Below are positions 17,727 through 25,539 of a stretch of DNA of 64,000 bases, piece by piece. The notes under the pieces are model-generated. The model was not told where the DNA came from. It did not search any database and saw only the letters and a list, made by a program, of their open reading frames with translations. Source of the DNA: Rhizobiales bacterium Ga0077545. Its GTDB lineage: Bacteria; Pseudomonadota; Alphaproteobacteria; Rhizobiales; Methylopilaceae. The translations under genes and the position numbers were made by a program. The DNA lies in NCBI GenBank assembly GCA_001464335.1, contig LNEV01000007.1:62001-126000 (forward strand), given 5' to 3'. The number at the start of each line of letters is the position of its first letter. Within the stretch, counting starts at the first letter, position 1.

Positions 17727-18665
17727 TCAAAGCGACCGCAGCACCGTCTCAGCGGTAATCCCGGCAAACAGAATGAGACCTGCCGTCTTGTTGGACCGGA
17801 ACCGCACCAGCGCGTTCTGAAAATCGGCGGGATCAAGCGTCCTGATCTGCCAGATCAGATGGGCCGCGAAGGCCATGAAACCGAGCCAGGCGACGAACTG
17901 CGCGTGGGCCGCGATCAGCGCGAGACCGATCAGCACGAGAGCCCCTCCATAAAGCCCCCAGAGCCACGGCTTGACCCGCGCACCGAACAGCCGCGCCGTG
18001 GACTTCACGCCCGCCAGCGCATCGTCCTCGATGTCCTGCAGCGCATAGATCGTGTCGTACCCGATCACCCAGAGAATACCGCCTGCGAACAGCAGCAGAG
18101 CGGGCGTGTCGACGATGGCTTCGGACGCCGCCCACCCCATCAAGGCACCCCAGGAAAAACAGATGCCCAGCATGGCCTGCGGCCACCAGGTGATGCGCTT
18201 CATGAACGGATAGGAAATGACGGGGGCGATCGCGAGCAGCCCGACGAAAATGGCGACGAGGTTGAACTGCCGGAGAATGACCAGCGCGATCACGAGGTGA
18301 AGAATCAGAAACCCCGCGGCAACCTGCACGCTGATCTGTCCGGACGGGATCGGACGGCTTGCGGTGCGTGCCACCTTCGCATCGATCTTGCGGTCGACGA
18401 TGTCGTTCCAGATGCAGCCGGCACCGCGCATGACGACGGCGCCGATGAAAAACAGCGCGATGTGGACCAGATTGGGTGCGGGCTTGCCCGTGGCGGAGGC
18501 GACGAGCGCGGCGCTCCAGGCGCATGGCCAGAACAGCAGCCAGAATCCGATGGGCCGGTCCCAGCGCGCAAGGCGCGCGAACGGCTTCATCCATTCGGGC
18601 GCATAACGGTCGACCCAATTTCCTGGCGGAGCGTCAGCGACGGACGAGGACGGCAGCACCGGCAT
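17727..18665 (-). CDS. ubiA: 4-hydroxybenzoate octaprenyltransferase
   Basis: Prenylates 4-hydroxybenzoate in ubiquinone synthesis; integral inner-membrane enzyme. About 312 residues from the ATG at 18665, with eight or nine hydrophobic helices. The first Asp-rich prenyl-diphosphate site is NDIVDRKIDAKVARTASRP, and the second is YALQDIEDDALAGVKSTA. WDRPIGFWLLFWPCAWSA near the N-terminus is a strong family marker. A TTG at 18683 would add six residues. A TATAAT hexamer sits only 7 bases before the ATG, so the message may have almost no leader. It is convergent with the DUF6101-like gene. Confidence 0.95.
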   Translation of the reverse strand: MPVLPSSSVADAPPGNWVDRYAPEWMKPFARLARWDRPIGFWLLFWPCAWSAALVASATGKPAPNLVHIALFFIGAVVMRGAGCIWNDIVDRKIDAKVARTASRPIPSGQISVQVAAGFLILHLVIALVILRQFNLVAIFVGLLAIAPVISYPFMKRITWWPQAMLGICFSWGALMGWAASEAIVDTPALLLFAGGILWVIGYDTIYALQDIEDDALAGVKSTARLFGARVKPWLWGLYGGALVLIGLALIAAHAQFVAWLGFMAFAAHLIWQIRTLDPADFQNALVRFRSNKTAGLILFAGITAETVLRSL

Positions 18666-18672
18666 GTGTCGA

Positions 18673-18703
18673 ATTATAACCAAAGCGAGGGGAAGATCGG
18701 CAA
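18673..18703 (-). promoter_or_regulatory. Candidate ubiA promoter
   Basis: On the minus strand TTGCCG (18703-18698) is followed after 19 bases by a perfect TATAAT (18678-18673). The -10 box lies 7 bases before the preferred ubiA ATG, which would give a nearly leaderless transcript. The spacer is longer than the usual 17, so this is a candidate only. Confidence 0.4.
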
Positions 18704-18765
18704 CAGTCTAGCGGCCCGCCGGAAAAACGCTATCTTCGCCTGCGTTTTAACGGAGGACGCGCTCG

Positions 18766-19578
18766 ATGCGTGTGCTGTCGCCTTTCATGATCGCCGGCGC
18801 AATAGTGCTTTCGGCATTGCCCTCCCTGGCCGCCCAATGCGAGCCGCCCGGTGGCTTCCCCGCCTTTCTTCAGGCGTTCAAGCAGGACGCCCGCGCGGCG
18901 GGCATCAGCCAGCGTGGCCTCTCGTCGCTCGACGGGCTCAAACTCGACACGGCGACCATCGCCTTCGACCGCAAGGTGCGCGCGAGCTTCAAGGGATCGT
19001 TCGAGCAGTTCGCCGCGAAACGCGTGACGCAGGCGCGGCTTTCGCGAGCATCGGCCTATCTGAAATCCCACGCCTCGCTGTTCCAGCGCATCGAGCAGCA
19101 GTTCGGCGTTCCGGGCCCCGTCCTTGTCGCCATCTGGGGAATGGAAACCGACTTCGGCGCCGTCACCGGCAGCAAACCGATTCTGCCGGGTCTCGCCTCC
19201 CTGGCCTATGACTGCCGCCGCACCGACCTTTTCCAGCGCGAACTCATGGCCGCCCTCACGATCATCGATCGCGGCGACATGGGCGCCGCGGAGCTTCGCG
19301 GCGCGGGCCATGGCGAAATCGGCCAGACGCAGTTCCTGCCCTCCTCCTATGTCCGGTTCGCCGTCGATTTCGACGGCAACGGCAAGAAGGACCTGATCCG
19401 CAGTCAGGCGGACGTTCTCGCCTCGACCGCCAATTATCTGCGCGGCTATGGCTGGCAGAAGGGAGGCGGCTGGCAGGAAGGCTCGGCGAATTTCGCGGCG
19501 CTCGGCGGCTGGAACAAATCGGCGAATTATCAGAGGGCGATTGCGCTTTTCGCCACCAAGGTATCCGGCGGGCGCTGA
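18766..19578 (+). CDS. Lytic murein transglycosylase, MltB family
   Basis: Cleaves the glycan strand of peptidoglycan between MurNAc and GlcNAc with formation of anhydro-MurNAc; periplasmic. 270 residues with a Sec signal peptide (MRVLSPFMIAGAIVLSALPSLAA). The catalytic Glu lies in AIWGMETDFGA, and the family blocks GEIGQTQFLPSSYVRFAVD, DGNGKKDL and STANYLRGYGW follow. No lipobox is present, so it is a soluble periplasmic form rather than lipoprotein MltB. The ATG at 18766 has a CGGAGGA ribosome-binding site. It is the only transglycosylase in this window. Confidence 0.93.
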   Translation: MRVLSPFMIAGAIVLSALPSLAAQCEPPGGFPAFLQAFKQDARAAGISQRGLSSLDGLKLDTATIAFDRKVRASFKGSFEQFAAKRVTQARLSRASAYLKSHASLFQRIEQQFGVPGPVLVAIWGMETDFGAVTGSKPILPGLASLAYDCRRTDLFQRELMAALTIIDRGDMGAAELRGAGHGEIGQTQFLPSSYVRFAVDFDGNGKKDLIRSQADVLASTANYLRGYGWQKGGGWQEGSANFAALGGWNKSANYQRAIALFATKVSGGR

Positions 19579-19601
19579 CGCCCATACACACATCTCATGT
19601 T

Positions 19602-19626
19602 GCGGGGCCCGCGCAGCGGGCCTCGC
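19602..19626. terminator. Strong GC hairpin after the lytic transglycosylase gene
   Basis: An 11-bp stem (one G-U type pair) with loop GCA, 23 bases after the stop of the transglycosylase gene. The core arms are GGCCCGC and GCGGGCC. No T-run follows, so it may be part of the repeat cluster that continues at 19658 or a hairpin that protects the 3' end. Confidence 0.5.
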
Positions 19627-19657
19627 GAGCCATGGGTTACGAGTTCGATCGCGCTGC

Positions 19658-19701
19658 CATCCTTCGAGACGCGGTGCCTTGCACCGCTCTTCAGGATGAG
19701 G
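19658..19701. repeat. Interspersed palindromic repeat, copy A
   Basis: Begins CATCCTTCGAGACG and ends TCTTCAGGATGAGG, with a perfect inner stem GCGGTGC/GCACCGC and loop CTT. The same outer arms recur in inverted orientation at 39740-39781 with a different centre. The arrangement is like the interspersed palindromic elements common in Hyphomicrobiales. It lies in the gap between the transglycosylase gene and rsmE. Confidence 0.75.
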
Positions 19702-19734
19702 GCCGAAAGATCAGGTAAGGCCTGAAACCGCGTC

Positions 19735-20478
19735 ATGCCCGATTATGATTTCTCCGCGCCGCGGCTTTATCTCGATGCGGCTCTTGCTAACGACGGCGAG
19801 ATCGCGCTGTCGCCCGAGCAATCGAACTACCTGCGCAATGTGCTGCGGCTCGGCGCAGGCGATGCCGTTCTCGTTTTCAACGGCCGTGACGGCGAATGGC
19901 GCGCGGACATTTCGGAGGCCGGAAAGAAGAAGACCGTCCTTACGGCACGCCAGCAGATGCGGCCACAGACGCCTCCCGGCGATCTCTGGTACCTCTTCGC
20001 GCCGCTGAAACACGCCCGGCTCGATTACATGGTGCAGAAGGCCGTCGAGATGGGCGCCTCGCGCCTCCAGCCCGTCATGACACATCGCACGCAGGCCACC
20101 CGCGTCAACACCGAACGCATGCACGCCAATGCCGTGGAGGCCGCCGAGCAATGCGGCCTGCTTGCGCTGCCCGAAACGGCAGAGCCGACCCCGCTCGGAA
20201 AGCTGCTCGATGCATGGCCGGACGGCCGCACGCTGATCTTTTGCGACGAGGGTGCCGAAACCTCCGATTCGCTTGGCGTGCTTGGCGGGCTTGCGCGCGG
20301 ACCGCTGGCGGTTCTGATCGGCCCGGAGGGCGGGTTCGACGAAGCCGAACGGTCCCGGCTGCTGAAGCTCCCGTTCGTTACCGCCATCTCGCTCGGCCCA
20401 CGAATCCTGCGCGCCGACACGGCTGCGGTGGCGGCGCTTGCGCTGGTTCAGGCCGTGCTGGGTGATTTCAATTCGTGA
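19735..20478 (+). CDS. rsmE: 16S rRNA (uracil1498-N3)-methyltransferase
   Basis: Methylates U1498 of 16S rRNA using SAM; a SPOUT-class knotted methyltransferase. 247 residues. N-terminal PUA-like part has LSPEQSNYLRNVLRLGAGD; the C-terminal knot has KAVEMGASRLQPV, IGPEGGFDEAE and the ISLGPRILRADTA signature. The ATG at 19735 is 33 bases after a palindromic repeat, which leaves little room for a promoter; transcription may come through the repeat. A hairpin follows the stop. Confidence 0.96.
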   Translation: MPDYDFSAPRLYLDAALANDGEIALSPEQSNYLRNVLRLGAGDAVLVFNGRDGEWRADISEAGKKKTVLTARQQMRPQTPPGDLWYLFAPLKHARLDYMVQKAVEMGASRLQPVMTHRTQATRVNTERMHANAVEAAEQCGLLALPETAEPTPLGKLLDAWPDGRTLIFCDEGAETSDSLGVLGGLARGPLAVLIGPEGGFDEAERSRLLKLPFVTAISLGPRILRADTAAVAALALVQAVLGDFNS

Positions 20479-20490
20479 CTGTGGCGCAAC

Positions 20491-20519
20491 ACCGTGGAAA
20501 CACATGCGTGTTACACGGT
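20491..20519. terminator. Hairpin after rsmE (candidate terminator)
   Basis: Nested arms ACCGTG/CACGGT and AACAC/GTGTT with a 2/1 internal loop and tetraloop ATGC, 12 bases after the rsmE stop. A short T-run (GGGTTTT) occurs only about 10 bases later, so termination strength is doubtful. Confidence 0.45.
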
Positions 20520-20605
20520 CTCGTGACGGGTTTTCGGCTGGCGGCCTGGTGCGAAGCAGCGCTAAAGCTCACGATAGGCTTCAAGCCCCAATCCAAGGCT
20601 GCCCA

Positions 20606-21280
20606 ATGACCGATCAGACCTCCTCCATGTCCCGCATGAGCCGCCGCACCTTCGTTGCGGGGCTTCCTCTTTTTCTCGCCGCCTGCCAGTCGAGCGGCGG
20701 CCCGGTGGCCCAGGCGCCCGCGACGCCGATCCTCGGCTCGGGCTATGGCCCGATCACGTCAGAGCCGTGGCCGATCGCGGCCATCGACACCAAGAAGGTC
20801 AATCCGAAATTCCTGCGCCAGACGGTCTCCAACCCGACCGGCGAGAAGCCCGGCGTGATCGTGGTCGATACCGCCAACAAGTTCCTTTACCTGACGCAGG
20901 CCGGCGGCACCGCGATGCGCTACGGCGTCGGCGTCGGCCGCGACGGCTTCAGCTGGAGCGGCCGCGCGATTGTCGACCGCAAGCAGGAATGGCCGAAATG
21001 GCACCCGCCCAAGGAGATGATGGAGCGCGACCCGGAAGCGGCCAAATGGCCGGAAGGCATGCCCGGCGGCATCACCAACCCGCTCGGCCCGCGCGCCCTC
21101 TACCTCGCCCAGAACGGCAAAGACACCTATTTCCGCATCCACGGAACGACCCAGCCGAACTCGATCGGCCAGGCCATGTCCTCCGGCTGCATCCGCCTGT
21201 TCAACCAGGACATCATCGACCTCTACAACCGCGTGCCGATCGGCACCGAGGTCGTGGTCAGTCAGTCGGCGATCGCCTGA
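20606..21280 (+). CDS. L,D-transpeptidase (YkuD), putative lipoprotein
   Basis: Forms 3-3 peptidoglycan cross-links or anchors proteins to peptidoglycan, in the periplasm. 224 residues from the ATG at 20606. The N-terminus has SRRTF followed by a hydrophobic stretch and the lipobox LAAC (FLAACQSS), so it may be exported as a Tat-type lipoprotein. The YkuD catalytic region is intact: HGTTQPNSIG and the SSGCIRLFNQD block with the nucleophilic Cys and the Arg two residues later. Upstream VIVVDTANKFLYL matches the family's first strand. A strong terminator follows. Confidence 0.94.
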   Translation: MTDQTSSMSRMSRRTFVAGLPLFLAACQSSGGPVAQAPATPILGSGYGPITSEPWPIAAIDTKKVNPKFLRQTVSNPTGEKPGVIVVDTANKFLYLTQAGGTAMRYGVGVGRDGFSWSGRAIVDRKQEWPKWHPPKEMMERDPEAAKWPEGMPGGITNPLGPRALYLAQNGKDTYFRIHGTTQPNSIGQAMSSGCIRLFNQDIIDLYNRVPIGTEVVVSQSAIA

Positions 21281-21284
21281 TACG

Positions 21285-21311
21285 AAAAGAGCGCCTCCGG
21301 GCGCTCTTTTT
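21285..21311 (+). terminator. Rho-independent terminator
   Basis: 11-bp stem made of AAAA + GAGCGCC paired with GGCGCTC + TTTT, tetraloop TCCG, ending in a T-run. It begins 4 bases after the L,D-transpeptidase stop and separates it from gshA. The symmetric A/T ends make it usable on either strand. Confidence 0.93.
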
Positions 21312-21373
21312 ACATCTGGACGTAACGCGCTGAAGTGCATAGGTCAGTCGCCTTGAGTTTGGCGAAGGACCCC

Positions 21374-22744
21374 ATGGCGCGCGACCAGATCGACATGACC
21401 CCCGTGACATCGCGCGACGAACTCGTCGCCTGGTTCGCGGAGGGCGAAAAACCCGCCTCCGCCTTCCGCATCGGCACCGAGCACGAGAAGGTGCCCTTCC
21501 GCAAAATCGATCACGCACCCGTTCCCTATGAGGGTCCGCGCGGCATCCGCGCCCTTCTGGAGGGCATGCAGACGCTGCTCGGCTGGGAGCCGATCATGGA
21601 GAACGGCCACATCATCGGCCTTCTCGACGTAACGGGTGGCGGCGCGATTTCGCTGGAACCGGGCGGGCAGTTCGAGCTGTCCGGCGCGCCGCTGGAAACT
21701 CTGCATGGAACCTGTCGCGAAATTCATTCGCATCTGGCTCAGGTGCGCGAAGTCGCCGAGCCGCTCGGCATCGGATTTCTCTCGCTGGGCATGAGCCCGA
21801 AATGGACGCTTGCCGAGACGCCGGTCATGCCCAAAAGTCGTTACGAGATCATGTCCGGCTACATGCCGAAGGTTGGCGGCCACGGCCTCGACATGATGTT
21901 CCGCACGGCGACCGTGCAGGTGAACCTCGACTTCGCTTCCGAAGCCGACATGGTCAAGAAGCTGCGCACCTCGCTCGCGCTGCAGCCGGTCGCAACCGCC
22001 CTCTTCGCCAATTCCCCGTTCACCGACGGCAAGCCGAACGGCTTCCTGTCCATGCGCTCGCAGATCTGGCTCGACACCGATGCCGACCGTACGGGCATGC
22101 TGCCCTGGGCCTTCGAGGACGGGATGGGCTATGAGCGCTATGTCGATTACGCGCTCGATGTGCCGATGTATTTCGTCAAGCGCGGCGACGTCTATCATGA
22201 CGTGACGGGCGCGAGCTTCCGCGATCTTCTGGCCGGAAAGCTCGACCGGCTTCCCGGCGAGCGCGCGACGCTGTCGGACTGGTCGAACCATCTGACGACG
22301 ATCTTCCCGGAGGTACGTGCAAAGCGCTATCTCGAAATGCGCGGCGCCGATGTCGGGCGAACCAGCCGCATCTGCTCGTTCTCGGCGCTGTGGGTGGGGC
22401 TTCTGTACGACACGGCAAGCCTCGACTCCGCCTGGGATCTGGTTCGCGACTGGTCTGCCGAGGAGCGCGACCAGTTGCGCCGCGATGTGCCGAAACAGGG
22501 CCTTGCCGCCCGCATCCGCAATCGCTCCTTGCGCGAGATCGCGCGCGATGTGCTCGACATTTCGCGAAGCGGTCTGACCGCGCGCGACCGCAGCAACGGC
22601 CTCGGTGACGACGAGACGATCTATCTGTCGACGCTCGACCAGATGATCGATGGCGGCACGAGCAATGCGGAAGACCTTTTGGCGCGCTGGCGCGGGCCAT
22701 GGGCACGCTCGGTCGATCCGGCCTTTTTCGAAGAGGCGTATTGA
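21374..22744 (+). CDS. gshA: Glutamate-cysteine ligase, plant/alphaproteobacterial type
   Basis: Makes gamma-glutamylcysteine from glutamate and cysteine with ATP, the first step of glutathione synthesis. 456 residues from the ATG at 21374 (AAGGA just upstream); this is the GCS2 plant-type class, not the E. coli type. Key stretches: RIGTEHEKVPF near residue 33, ISLEPGGQFELSGAP near 100, MFRTATVQVNLDF and the MRGADVGRTSRICSFSALWVGLLYD block. No gshB is present nearby. The stop overlaps the next gene's TTG start, so DUF4345 is coupled to it. Confidence 0.96.
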   Translation: MARDQIDMTPVTSRDELVAWFAEGEKPASAFRIGTEHEKVPFRKIDHAPVPYEGPRGIRALLEGMQTLLGWEPIMENGHIIGLLDVTGGGAISLEPGGQFELSGAPLETLHGTCREIHSHLAQVREVAEPLGIGFLSLGMSPKWTLAETPVMPKSRYEIMSGYMPKVGGHGLDMMFRTATVQVNLDFASEADMVKKLRTSLALQPVATALFANSPFTDGKPNGFLSMRSQIWLDTDADRTGMLPWAFEDGMGYERYVDYALDVPMYFVKRGDVYHDVTGASFRDLLAGKLDRLPGERATLSDWSNHLTTIFPEVRAKRYLEMRGADVGRTSRICSFSALWVGLLYDTASLDSAWDLVRDWSAEERDQLRRDVPKQGLAARIRNRSLREIARDVLDISRSGLTARDRSNGLGDDETIYLSTLDQMIDGGTSNAEDLLARWRGPWARSVDPAFFEEAY

Positions 22745-23157
22745 TCGCGCCCGACACGGAACGCCGCCTGCTTCAGGCGGCCGTCCTGTTGGGCGGCCTG
22801 GTGCCTATCGGCGCGGGACTTCTCGGGATTTTTCTCGGGAGCGCGATGGTGCCGGGTGGCCCGATCGACCTATCGATCCCCGGCCTCTCCCTCGACAGCC
22901 ATGTGCGCTATCTGTCCGGGCTTCTCTTCGCCATCGGGCTTGCGTTCTGGAGCAGCGTGCCGCGGATCGAGGCCCATGGCAGGCGCTTTCGTCTGCTCAC
23001 CTTCATCGTCTTCATCGGCGGGCTCGCGCGCCTTGCCGGCTTTTTCCACGGCGTCCCGCCCGCCCCGATGCTCATGGGCCTGATGATGGAACTCGTGGTG
23101 ACCCCGCTGCTGTGCCTGTGGCAGGCGCGCATCGCGCGCCATCACGGGCATGAATGA
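22741..23157 (+). CDS. DUF4345 family small membrane protein
   Basis: 138 residues with four predicted transmembrane helices: LLQAAVLLGGLVPIGAGLLGIFLG, YLSGLLFAIGLAFW, LLTFIVFIGGLARLAGFF and MLMGLMMELVVTPLLCLW. The pattern and the GLARL segment match DUF4345 proteins. The start is the TTG at 22741, which overlaps the gshA stop (TTGA) after GAAGAGG; longer in-frame starts would run deep into gshA. Function unknown. Coupling to gshA may be only positional. Confidence 0.82.
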   Translation: MIAPDTERRLLQAAVLLGGLVPIGAGLLGIFLGSAMVPGGPIDLSIPGLSLDSHVRYLSGLLFAIGLAFWSSVPRIEAHGRRFRLLTFIVFIGGLARLAGFFHGVPPAPMLMGLMMELVVTPLLCLWQARIARHHGHE

Positions 23158-23211
23158 CATCCATCACCAGAGCGCGTTTGTCCTGAAGCCCGGCGCCCCC
23201 ACATATGCGGC

Positions 23212-24141
23212 ATGGCCGCTTCCGAACCGCTGACCGCCGACACCCAGCCTGCTTTCGAGCGCAAGGATGCGGGGCTGGCTCTGCTTGTGCTGATGGCGTG
23301 GAGCCTGAGCTGGATCGGCGTGCATCTTCAAGTCGGCACGGTCGCGCCGGAAGTGTCGGTCGCGTGGCGCTTTCTGATCGCCGGTGCGTTCATGATCGGC
23401 ATCTGCCTTGTGCGCGGAGAATCCTTGCGTGGTTACAGCTGGCGCGACCATGCGCTCCTCGCTCTGCTCGGACCGACGCTTTTTTCGCTGAATTTCGTGT
23501 TCTTCTATTATGGCGGGCTCACGATTGTTTCGGGCATGCTCGCCGTCGTCTTCGCGCTGGCGGCGCCGCTTAACGCGGTGATGCAGGCGCTTCTTCTGAA
23601 ACGGCCTCTGCCGCCCGTGGCTGTACTTGGGTCAATCGTCGGCGTTGCCGGCGTCGGGACGCTGTTCGCACCGGAAATCATCGAATCCGGTTTCGGCCAT
23701 GCGGCGGGGCTTGTCCTCGCCCTTATCGGCACCGTTTTTTTCTGCACAGGTAATTACGTGTCCGCGAAGATACAGGAGCGCGGCCTTCCTCTCGCCCCGG
23801 CGACCGCCTACGGAATGCTGTACGGCGCTGCGTTCATCGCGGGGGTGGCGGTGCTGCGCGGCCAGAGCTTCGAGGTGGAGTGGACGGCAGCCTATCTCGG
23901 CTCGCTCGTCTTTCTCGCCCTCGTCTCCTCGGTCGTCGCCTTTCTGGCCTATCTCGGTCTGTTGCGCCGCATCGGACCTGCGCGCGCCGGATACGTCACC
24001 GTCGTCCTGCCGGTCTTCGCGCTTGTGGTCTCGACCTTCTATGAAGGCTATCAGTGGACTTTGTGGTCCATCGCCGGAATGGCGCTCGTTGCGCTTGGCA
24101 ACGTTCTGGTGTTGCGGCGAAAACCCGCCGCAACACACTGA
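23212..24141 (+). CDS. EamA/DMT-family transporter
   Basis: A ten-helix drug/metabolite transporter of 309 residues made of two EamA repeats. The first repeat carries VAWRFLIAGAFMIG and NFVFFYYGGLTIVSGMLAVVFALAAPLNA; the second carries GLVLALIGTVFFCTGNYVSAK and SLVFLALVSSVVAFLAYLGLLRRIGPARAGYVTVVLPVFAL. Both are typical export-type DMT segments. The substrate cannot be named. It is convergent with the LysR gene, whose stop is 5 bases away, so LysR does not obviously control it by divergent transcription. Confidence 0.92.
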   Translation: MAASEPLTADTQPAFERKDAGLALLVLMAWSLSWIGVHLQVGTVAPEVSVAWRFLIAGAFMIGICLVRGESLRGYSWRDHALLALLGPTLFSLNFVFFYYGGLTIVSGMLAVVFALAAPLNAVMQALLLKRPLPPVAVLGSIVGVAGVGTLFAPEIIESGFGHAAGLVLALIGTVFFCTGNYVSAKIQERGLPLAPATAYGMLYGAAFIAGVAVLRGQSFEVEWTAAYLGSLVFLALVSSVVAFLAYLGLLRRIGPARAGYVTVVLPVFALVVSTFYEGYQWTLWSIAGMALVALGNVLVLRRKPAATH

Positions 24142-24146
24142 TATTT

Positions 24147-25025
24147 CTATTCCGCCGCGAGCTGGCTTTCGGAAATGTTGTCCAGACTTGCGACGATATG
24201 GTCTGCCAGCGCCTCGCGCACGGCCGTCGATTCGCGTTTGCAGCGCAGCAGCGCGATCTTGATCGGCGGCAACGGCGGAAAACCGTCGGACGGGCCGAGC
24301 ACGCGCATGCCGGGCCGCAGCGCCGATTCCGCCGACACCGATACGGCCAGTCCTGCAAGTACGGCTGCATTGATCGCGGTCGAGTTCTGACTCGCATAAA
24401 GAACGCGGTAGGGCTTCTGCTCCTGATCCAGCCTCTCGCACGCCAATGTACGCCAAACGCAGATCGTTCCCAACGCGAGCGGCACCGGGCTCTCCTCGTG
24501 CGGCGTCGTGCGGCCGGACGTCACCCAATAGAGCTGTTCCTGCCGGATGACCTGCGCATCCGCGACCGTGTTGGTGTGTGTGATGATCGCCAGATCGAGC
24601 TGGCCGGAATTGATGCGCTCGATCAGCGAGGTTGAGGGCTCGCAGATGACGGTCACTTCCGCACGCGGATTGGAGCGCGAAAAACGGGCGAGAATTTCGG
24701 GCAGGAAACGGTCCGCATAGTCGTCAGGAACGCCGAGGCGGACATGGCCCGCAAGGTCGGCATCGGACAGAGCGGTCAGCGCCTCGTTCGACAGCTTGAC
24801 GATCCGGCGGGCATATTCCAGCAGCCGCTCGCCCTCTTCGGTCAGTTTCGATTGACGCCCGTCGCGGGAAAAGATCGGCTTTCCGATCCGCTCCTCCAGC
24901 CGCTTCATCTGCATGGACACCGCCGATTGGGTCTTGTGGACCACATCGGCGGCTTTGGTGAACGAGCCGGTATCGGCGATCGCGACGAAAGTTTTCAACT
25001 GGTCGACATCGAGAAGCGCACTCAT
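24147..25025 (-). CDS. LysR-family transcriptional regulator
   Basis: 292 residues: N-terminal winged HTH (LKTFVAIADTGSFTKAADVVHKTQSAVSMQMKRLEE, residues about 9-45) and a C-terminal effector domain (HVRLGVPDDYADRFLPEIL and the ICEPSTSLIERINSGQLDLAI segment). It is divergent from a DUF1127 gene, with two inverted repeats in the shared 158-base gap. LysR-DUF1127 divergence recurs in alphaproteobacteria, so the DUF1127 gene and lysR itself are the likely targets. The inducer is unknown. Confidence 0.94.
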   Translation of the reverse strand: MSALLDVDQLKTFVAIADTGSFTKAADVVHKTQSAVSMQMKRLEERIGKPIFSRDGRQSKLTEEGERLLEYARRIVKLSNEALTALSDADLAGHVRLGVPDDYADRFLPEILARFSRSNPRAEVTVICEPSTSLIERINSGQLDLAIITHTNTVADAQVIRQEQLYWVTSGRTTPHEESPVPLALGTICVWRTLACERLDQEQKPYRVLYASQNSTAINAAVLAGLAVSVSAESALRPGMRVLGPSDGFPPLPPIKIALLRCKRESTAVREALADHIVASLDNISESQLAAE

Positions 25026-25038
25026 CGCGAAACTCCAT

Positions 25039-25073
25039 ATCAGCGATGCTGATGAATAGCATTAAAACTATTC
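25039..25073. promoter_or_regulatory. Putative LysR operator pair between lysR and DUF1127
   Basis: Two adjacent perfect inverted repeats: ATCAGC-GAT-GCTGAT at 25039-25053 and GAATAG-N8-CTATTC at 25054-25073. The first lies 14 bases upstream of the lysR ATG, so binding there would repress lysR; the second faces the DUF1127 gene. The AT-rich spacing resembles LysR recognition/activation site pairs. Confidence 0.55.
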
Positions 25074-25183
25074 GTTTCACTTATCAATGCAAATCCCCCA
25101 TCTCTCATTCTGCAAGGGGCCCGGTTCCACCCGCCGACCCTGAGCACCGGGTGACAGCACACATGAGCAGAAAGGAGAGCAAC

Positions 25184-25510
25184 ATGGCATTTTCGATTCA
25201 TACCAGCCGCTGGCTCGCCCCTACGCTCGCAGTGCATTTCGCGCGCGATCTGGCGCTCGGAATCGGTGCGGCCGTTACGGCGATCATCAACCGCTTCGAG
25301 ACGGCACGTGCGCTGTCGAACTACGACAGCCGCATGCTGGCCGATATCGGCCTTCGGCCCGAGGACGTGCAATCGGCTTTCGCCGAGCCGATCTGGCGCG
25401 ATCCGACACGTCGGCTCGCCGTCATAGCCATCGAGCGCCGCTGTGCGGCGCGCGAGACGCGCCGTGCGGACATCGCCGCAAAAACCAAAATGACCGAATT
25501 GGTGCACTGA
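25184..25510 (+). CDS. DUF1127 domain protein
   Basis: 108 residues from the ATG at 25184, which has a strong AAAGGAGAG ribosome-binding site; the in-frame extension to 25046 runs through the operator region and is unlikely. The arginine-containing DUF1127 core is NYDSRMLADIGLRPEDVQSAF near residue 47. Family members are small RNA- or phosphate/stress-associated regulators in alphaproteobacteria; this one is longer than the classic 45-50 residue type because of N- and C-terminal extensions. A terminator follows directly. Confidence 0.88.
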   Translation: MAFSIHTSRWLAPTLAVHFARDLALGIGAAVTAIINRFETARALSNYDSRMLADIGLRPEDVQSAFAEPIWRDPTRRLAVIAIERRCAARETRRADIAAKTKMTELVH

Positions 25511-25512
25511 CG

Positions 25513-25539
25513 AAAAGCGGGCTTCTCAGCCCGCTTTTT
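25513..25539. terminator. Bidirectional rho-independent terminator
   Basis: 10-bp stem AAAAGCGGGC/GCCCGCTTTT with loop TTCTCA, then a T. It starts 3 bases after the DUF1127 stop and overlaps the end of the convergent antiporter gene, so it can serve both transcripts. Confidence 0.9.

Noticed and set aside
19602..19701. Adjacent palindromes considered as a CRISPR or integron array
   Set aside because: There is no regular repeat-spacer pattern, the hairpins differ in sequence, and no cas or integrase gene is near.
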